From: an uncultured Clostridia bacterium
Lineage (GTDB): Bacteria; Bacillota; Clostridia; Christensenellales; Pumilibacteraceae
NCBI GenBank assembly: GCA_944362615.1
Contig: CALVTM010000002.1
Coordinates: 229,453-293,452 of the forward strand
Reading direction: 5' to 3'
Length of the DNA stretch: 64,000 nt
A program made the position numbers and the translations under genes. The notes beneath the pieces were generated by a model that had not been told where the DNA came from, searched no databases, and saw only the letters and a list, made by a program, of their open reading frames with translations. Positions 59,767 through 64,000 of this stretch are shown piece after piece (the stretch's first letter is position 1; each line of letters begins with the position of its first letter).

Positions 59767-62629
59767 CCGGTCCCTCCTTATCGTCCGGGAGCAACGGAGT
59801 TCCGCATCTGCGCGACGCTCCGCCGTATCCGCAGCAATCAGCATACTCACAGTACGAGCAGCTGTCTTCGTACGGCGACGGGTATATATATCCCTCGGAT
59901 ATCTCTTTCGCCATTTCAGACGCCTCGGACTGCGCGTAATCCATCAGCAGGTCAAGCTGCTTTCCGCTTTCTCCGAAACATACTTTCGGACGCTTATTCT
60001 TTCCGTTTCTGACCTGGAACAGTCCGCTTTTTCCCTCGGAAAGTATGCAGGGGTCCATAGCGTCAAGCACTTCGTCGCTGTTTACGCAGAACCCTACCAG
60101 ACTGTAAGGCTGTTTCGTTGAAAAGTCACTGCGCGTTGAAAGATAAAACGCGCCTGCTGGAACGTACCCGTTAAGCTTCATAGCGGCAAGATACAGCAGA
60201 AGCTGAAGCTTGACTCCGACTCTGACATCCTTGAGCTCACACGAAACGCTCCCCGTTTTGTAGTCTATGAGCCGCACGAGTTTTTCACTGAGGTCTATGC
60301 GGTCGATCTTTCCGCGGAGCAAGACTTTCTTCTCGCCCGCGTCAAGCGTAAGCCCTTTATATTTCCCGTTCTCGCCCAGGACGGCTTCGGTATCCGACGG
60401 GCGGAATGACCCGGCTTCTATCTGATTGCGTATGCCGCAGCAAAGCCCTTTGGCTTCCGCAAAGAGCAGACGCATGATGCGTTCGTTGTCCTCTCTGTTT
60501 TTTTCCACCCGCTTCAGGGCTTCTGTAAGCAGCTTCTCGACTGCGGCGTCCACATCGGTATCGTACTCCCGCGAAACGTACTTTTCCGCGACTTCATGAA
60601 GTATATTACCTATATCGAGCGCGCTCAGTTCCGCTTCCTCCGGCGTTCTGAGCTTAAGACCGTAGCTGAAATAATGCCTGCGCGGGCATCTTCCGTACAC
60701 TTCAAGCTGAGTTACGCCCGTTGTTTTTCCCATCATTATGTTTCCGGCTGAAGCGCTTTCCGGAACAGGGTCGGGCAGCATCCACTTCCCGGCGTCCGGC
60801 GAAAGCTTACGGGCATAGTCCAACCAATACGGTTCGTCTCCGCTTATATGCGCTTCCGAAAGCGCGGCAAGATAACGCTCGGTGATCATGTTCTCCGTCG
60901 GATTGAACTTTATCAGGTCGTACGGGTCATGCGAAAACGACTGCATCGCTTCCTCGCGCGCCCAGCTCGTTTCCGTAAAACTGCACGCTCCGCGCTTTAT
61001 GACGTCAAGCACGTCTCCCGCTTTTTCGGAGTATACCAGCATTATTTTTTCCGCGCCCGACAGAAGCAGGAAAAATTCGTCCGCCGCCCGCTTGTTGACT
61101 TCCGCTGTCGTCGGTGACAACATTGCTCCGCTCTCTCTCAGTTCATTTATCTCGGAGTCGCTTATAAGTCCGTCGTCCGAAGTGACTGCCGGATGAGTGT
61201 CCGAATCGAAATCGGCAACGAACACGCGCGAAAACCGCCGCGCACGGAAATCCCGTTCGCTGCCTATTTCCACGGCTCCGCGCAGTCTCGGACGCGCGGA
61301 AAGTTCGGTCTCTCTCATTCCCTCGCAAAATGCGTCCAGAGCTATATTGTCAGGTACGCCCGCAAGCAGTCTGCCGCAAAGCGCGGTGAGTTCGCGTGCC
61401 TTTGTTATCGGCGACGCTCTTCCCTCGTCCGCCTCCGCAAGCGACTGCGCGTAATGCTGTTCGGCATAGTCTATCATATGCTCAAGCCGCTCACTTACGC
61501 TGCCTTCACCTTCCATGCGCTCCAGAAGAGAAGCAAGCGCGCTCCTGCCCGCTTCCGCACGCTCGTAGTATTCTGACCCCGCCCCTTCTTTTTCAAACGG
61601 CGAAAGAAACAGTTTATAAGTTATTCCGCGTCTGCGCACAAACCTCTCGAGAGCATCACAGTCTTTTTTGTCCACTCCCGAAAAAGCGTTCTTCGCAAGG
61701 CGTATCACATCGTCCGGACGGTATCCGCGCGTTTTTGCCGTTATCACTCCGGACAGGAATACGCCCAGAGGATGCTCGGCAAGCGTGAGCCCTTCAGTCG
61801 CACAGTACGGCACCCCGTTCTCGCGGAATATGCGCACCAGCTCATCAGGATGCAATGCCGCTGTCACTACGCACATATCGTCATAACTCACTCCGTTACG
61901 GTGCTCGGTAACTATCCGTGCTGCTATCGCCTTCGCCGCTGACGCCGTCGCCGGAGACGCATATAATTCCACTTCCCCGAACTTCCATTCCTCGGGAACG
62001 GTCTCGTACATGCGCAGCTCTATCGCCTTGTTTTCCATAACGCCCAACACCCGCGTCATCAGCGTCGTATATGCGTCAAAACAGACAACGTATACCACGG
62101 CATTAGTGATGATATCCGTATGCTCGAGCGTGCGCGCAAGCGCTATCATCCTGCCGGACGCATCCGTCAGCGTCTCACCGGTAGCTTTCAGGTACTCGGA
62201 ATATATGAGCGCTATGTCCTCCGATTTGACGTCACCGCGCGCGGCAATCGTTTCCGGAGAAATATCGCATACCGCAAGCTGGCTTATCACATCGTACATT
62301 CTGGACGCGAAACCTTTTGCATCCCAGCTGCGCGAATAGCATTTCAATTTTTCGCGGCAAGCCGCAAGTATGCTGCGCACAAGCATGACGCTTCCTTTGC
62401 GCGGCAGGTATTCCCCCTCGCCCGATCCTGTCAGGCGGCTCCATGTCGTAACGTATGCGTCAAATGCACCTCCGAGCTTGTCGCACAAAGCGCGTTCCGC
62501 CGTAAGCGTACACCTGTCGGGAACTATTACGATATGCCGGCGTTTAAGGTCTGCTTTCCGCCGGGATATATCCTCCATAACAGCGTCAAGAGCTGCCGTA
62601 TAGGACGTATGGAAAAAAATATTTTTCAT
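59753..62629 (-). CDS. addB: ATP-dependent helicase/nuclease subunit B
   Basis: 958-residue AddB, which has a degenerate helicase fold and a C-terminal nuclease with an iron-sulfur cluster. The nuclease motif LIDYKTGSVSCELKD is near residue 800. The cluster cysteines are in YGRCPRRHYF and the C-terminal SCSYCEYADCCGYGG. The Walker-like region near the N-terminus is degenerate. The ATG at 62629 (MKNIFFHTSY) is preferred; a promoter -10 ends 6 nt before it and there is no Shine-Dalgarno. It is cotranscribed with addA. Confidence 0.92.
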   Translation of the reverse strand: MKNIFFHTSYTAALDAVMEDISRRKADLKRRHIVIVPDRCTLTAERALCDKLGGAFDAYVTTWSRLTGSGEGEYLPRKGSVMLVRSILAACREKLKCYSRSWDAKGFASRMYDVISQLAVCDISPETIAARGDVKSEDIALIYSEYLKATGETLTDASGRMIALARTLEHTDIITNAVVYVVCFDAYTTLMTRVLGVMENKAIELRMYETVPEEWKFGEVELYASPATASAAKAIAARIVTEHRNGVSYDDMCVVTAALHPDELVRIFRENGVPYCATEGLTLAEHPLGVFLSGVITAKTRGYRPDDVIRLAKNAFSGVDKKDCDALERFVRRRGITYKLFLSPFEKEGAGSEYYERAEAGRSALASLLERMEGEGSVSERLEHMIDYAEQHYAQSLAEADEGRASPITKARELTALCGRLLAGVPDNIALDAFCEGMRETELSARPRLRGAVEIGSERDFRARRFSRVFVADFDSDTHPAVTSDDGLISDSEINELRESGAMLSPTTAEVNKRAADEFFLLLSGAEKIMLVYSEKAGDVLDVIKRGACSFTETSWAREEAMQSFSHDPYDLIKFNPTENMITERYLAALSEAHISGDEPYWLDYARKLSPDAGKWMLPDPVPESASAGNIMMGKTTGVTQLEVYGRCPRRHYFSYGLKLRTPEEAELSALDIGNILHEVAEKYVSREYDTDVDAAVEKLLTEALKRVEKNREDNERIMRLLFAEAKGLCCGIRNQIEAGSFRPSDTEAVLGENGKYKGLTLDAGEKKVLLRGKIDRIDLSEKLVRLIDYKTGSVSCELKDVRVGVKLQLLLYLAAMKLNGYVPAGAFYLSTRSDFSTKQPYSLVGFCVNSDEVLDAMDPCILSEGKSGLFQVRNGKNKRPKVCFGESGKQLDLLMDYAQSEASEMAKEISEGYIYPSPYEDSCSYCEYADCCGYGGASRRCGTPLLPDDKEGPDVGR

Positions 62630-62635
62630 ACACAC

Positions 62636-62664
62636 ATAATACCCGAATTTTAGTGACAAATCAA
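62636..62664 (-). promoter_or_regulatory. Sigma-A promoter of addB-addA, leaderless architecture
   Basis: On the minus strand TTGATT, 17 bp spacer and TATTAT end 6 nt before the addB ATG. It lies back-to-back with the promoter of the plus-strand lipoprotein. Confidence 0.65.
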
Positions 62665-62681
62665 GTTATTTATGGTATAAT
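62653..62681 (+). promoter_or_regulatory. Sigma-A promoter of the plus-strand lipoprotein
   Basis: GTGACA (62653-62658), 17 bp spacer, TATAAT (62676-62681). The -35 is directly adjacent to the divergent addB -35. Confidence 0.65.
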
Positions 62682-62714
62682 GGATTGAACTAATTTTCGG
62701 ACGGTGTTTATCAG

Positions 62715-63848
62715 ATGAAAAAATTTTTGACGCTTGCAGTCGTTTTAGTACTCGGCACGGTGTTTCTTACGGGGTGCAGTCTGTTCCCCTCGTGCGGCGG
62801 CGAAACGAGAACAAGCGAAACCATGAGCGTCAAGCCGTGGTCCAATCTCTATAATTATGAAAAGACTTCTTACGAAGTAGTCCGCTATGCCGCTATCAAT
62901 AATGAAGACGGCAGCTTTTCCGCGGATATGGATAAAGTACTTGCCGAGGGAAGCTATGTCTCCGAGATTTCTACTGCGGACATAGCCATTGCGGAATGGA
63001 GCGGTATCACCGGACTCACTGAAGACGTTCCGCTGTTTGAAAGCCGCATTCTCTCCAGAATAAGCGAACTTTCCGCCGTACCTTCCGCGTACTCAGTACT
63101 GCGCACGACGTTTACCGTCACCTATAACGACGCTAGCGAAAACGGTGATTATGCGGGTAAAACGGATACGATCAGCAGTGTCGTTCTGTTCCGTAACATA
63201 AATATGCTTCCGGTATTTTCATATAAGACGGCAGACTTACAGGCAAGCAACGCATCGTACAGCGCATTTGCCGACTACCTCGCCGGTGAAAATATCTATT
63301 CTCAGTCGGATGTGGACGGAACGGTCACGGACAGAGTCACTTCTATCAGTCAGAATTACGATAATGAAATGATGTTCCTGCTTGAACGCACACAGACGGG
63401 TCTTAAAGACGGCATCAGTACGTCAATAAGCGTTCACAACTCCGTCGAAACCGGCGTCTACGATAAAGAAGCAGTCGTGCAGCTGGGAGTCAACGTCACT
63501 GCGGATAATTCGGAAGTCGTGACGGATAACTATGCACTAGACAGCGACGCCGCATTCATAGGCAGTTATGTGGGCAACGATCTTATGTATTATGACGAAG
63601 AAGCAGCCAAAGAAGCAGGCGTAGACGTCGGCTGGTCCTTCCCCATCAATACCGCTGTATTCTATCGCAATACTACGAATATGGGTACGGCAACTACGGC
63701 TTACTACTCGGACGTTGATTTCGATCACTACGGAATGAGCACGTCAAATGTATTGCTGTACTTCGCAACTTACGAAACGGATCCGTTTGAGGGAGATGCA
63801 ACAAGCCTTACGATAGCTACCATTTCCGATTATACGATCGTTCCGTGA
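62715..63848 (+). CDS. Secreted lipoprotein of unknown function
   Basis: 377-residue protein with a signal segment (TLAVVLVLGTVFLTGC) ending in a lipobox cysteine at residue 21, so it should be anchored on the outer membrane face. The rest is Ser/Thr/Asp-rich without recognised motifs; the composition resembles the two other large lipoproteins in the window (at 41.5 kb and 49.1 kb), but no clear sequence similarity was found by eye. The leader lacks a good Shine-Dalgarno (only GGACGG 9 nt upstream). It precedes the terminal IS element. Confidence 0.72.
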   Translation: MKKFLTLAVVLVLGTVFLTGCSLFPSCGGETRTSETMSVKPWSNLYNYEKTSYEVVRYAAINNEDGSFSADMDKVLAEGSYVSEISTADIAIAEWSGITGLTEDVPLFESRILSRISELSAVPSAYSVLRTTFTVTYNDASENGDYAGKTDTISSVVLFRNINMLPVFSYKTADLQASNASYSAFADYLAGENIYSQSDVDGTVTDRVTSISQNYDNEMMFLLERTQTGLKDGISTSISVHNSVETGVYDKEAVVQLGVNVTADNSEVVTDNYALDSDAAFIGSYVGNDLMYYDEEAAKEAGVDVGWSFPINTAVFYRNTTNMGTATTAYYSDVDFDHYGMSTSNVLLYFATYETDPFEGDATSLTIATISDYTIVP

Positions 63849-63930
63849 GTAAAACAACGATTCGGATCAGTAAGCTTGCTTAATCGATTTGATCAATGAA
63901 TAAAGCAAGCCGCGCCCGGTCAACATGCTA

Positions 63931-64000
63931 TGGACCCCAAAAGTTGGACAATAAAATAACTAAATAGCTTGTGAATGAGTTCGGTACTGTACCGGGCTCA
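63931..64000. mobile_element. End of an IS3-like insertion sequence (runs off the window)
   Basis: The sequence from 63931 begins TGGACCCCAAAAGTTGGACA, which has the form of IS3-family (IS150 group) terminal inverted repeats. It is followed by an AT-rich leader and GGTACTGTACC, a small palindrome. No transposase frame is yet visible. The identification rests on the terminal repeat alone. Confidence 0.55.

Noticed and set aside
63860..63910. The inverted repeat GCTTGCTT/AAGCAAGC as an intrinsic terminator
   Set aside because: The loop is long (about 20 nt) and no T-run follows, so function as a terminator is not supported.
1..64000. tRNA or rRNA genes
   Set aside because: No cloverleaf-compatible segment with a GTTCRA-type T-loop and no rRNA-like blocks were recognised by eye; a covariance search was not possible.

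Overview
The window looks like chromosome from a spore-forming, anaerobic low-to-mid GC Firmicute of class Clostridia. Evidence for this is a set of sporulation and germination genes (spoVG, sleB-ypeB, spoIIR, a SipL-like DUF3794/LysM protein, a SpoVB-like flippase, yyaC), DnaD/DnaI-type replication proteins, AddAB, a T-box leader, a ZTP (pfl) riboswitch and Clostridia-style small proteins (DUF4250, DUF1858). The order or genus cannot be fixed from this sequence alone. Coding density is very high. Several convergent gene pairs overlap at their 3' ends (leuA/murC, spoIIR/ispE, PRC-barrel/addA). No tRNA, rRNA, CRISPR array or prophage was seen.

Layout. 1-1.4 kb: a partial NAD(P)H-hydrate repair gene and recX on the minus strand. 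1.5-9.8 kb (plus): ilvA-ridA, then a riboswitch-controlled pflA-pflB pair, then two ferredoxin-domain aldo/keto reductases and an ECF S component. 9.9-17.4 kb (mostly minus): DUF4250 and a flavodoxin-family gene, a divergent amidohydrolase, a zinc-ribbon membrane protein, two tandem GMP synthetase genes (one full length, one lacking the glutaminase domain), an rRNA methyltransferase, an OGG-type glycosylase, and rplU-rpmA. 17.5-28.2 kb: T-box-leuA, murC, spoVG, a MarR gene with cysE-cysS, and a dnaD-dnaI-PHP-zinc ribbon-nitroreductase cluster. 28.3-34 kb: germination and sporulation genes plus ispE. 34-48 kb: ypsA/pepV, an IS30 remnant, a ROK kinase, a repeat-tailed membrane protein, a flippase, rplM-rpsI, a large lipoprotein, an unusual GH2-family protein, yyaC and hisC. 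49-62.6 kb (minus): a PrsA-like foldase, mfd, pth, a DUF1858 protein, and addB-addA, with a PRC-barrel gene between. 62.7 kb to the end: a lipoprotein, then the terminal repeat of an IS3-like element running off the window.

The most striking feature is in the promoters. At about a dozen transcription units a good sigma-A promoter (TTGACA-like, 17-18 bp spacer, TATAAT-like) has its -10 hexamer only 6-7 nt before the ATG, or 9-10 nt in two cases. The predicted transcript would therefore begin at, or a few nucleotides before, the start codon and carry no ribosome binding site. Units with conventional leaders (ribosomal proteins, spoVG, pfl, leuA) sit among them. Leaderless mRNAs thus seem to be a regular and selective mode of expression here, mainly for repair, RNA-modification and metabolic genes. 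Other notable points are the duplicated GMP synthetase, an L27 with a divergent N-terminal extension but no neighbouring Prp protease gene, and a GH2-family protein whose catalytic acid/base position is lysine.
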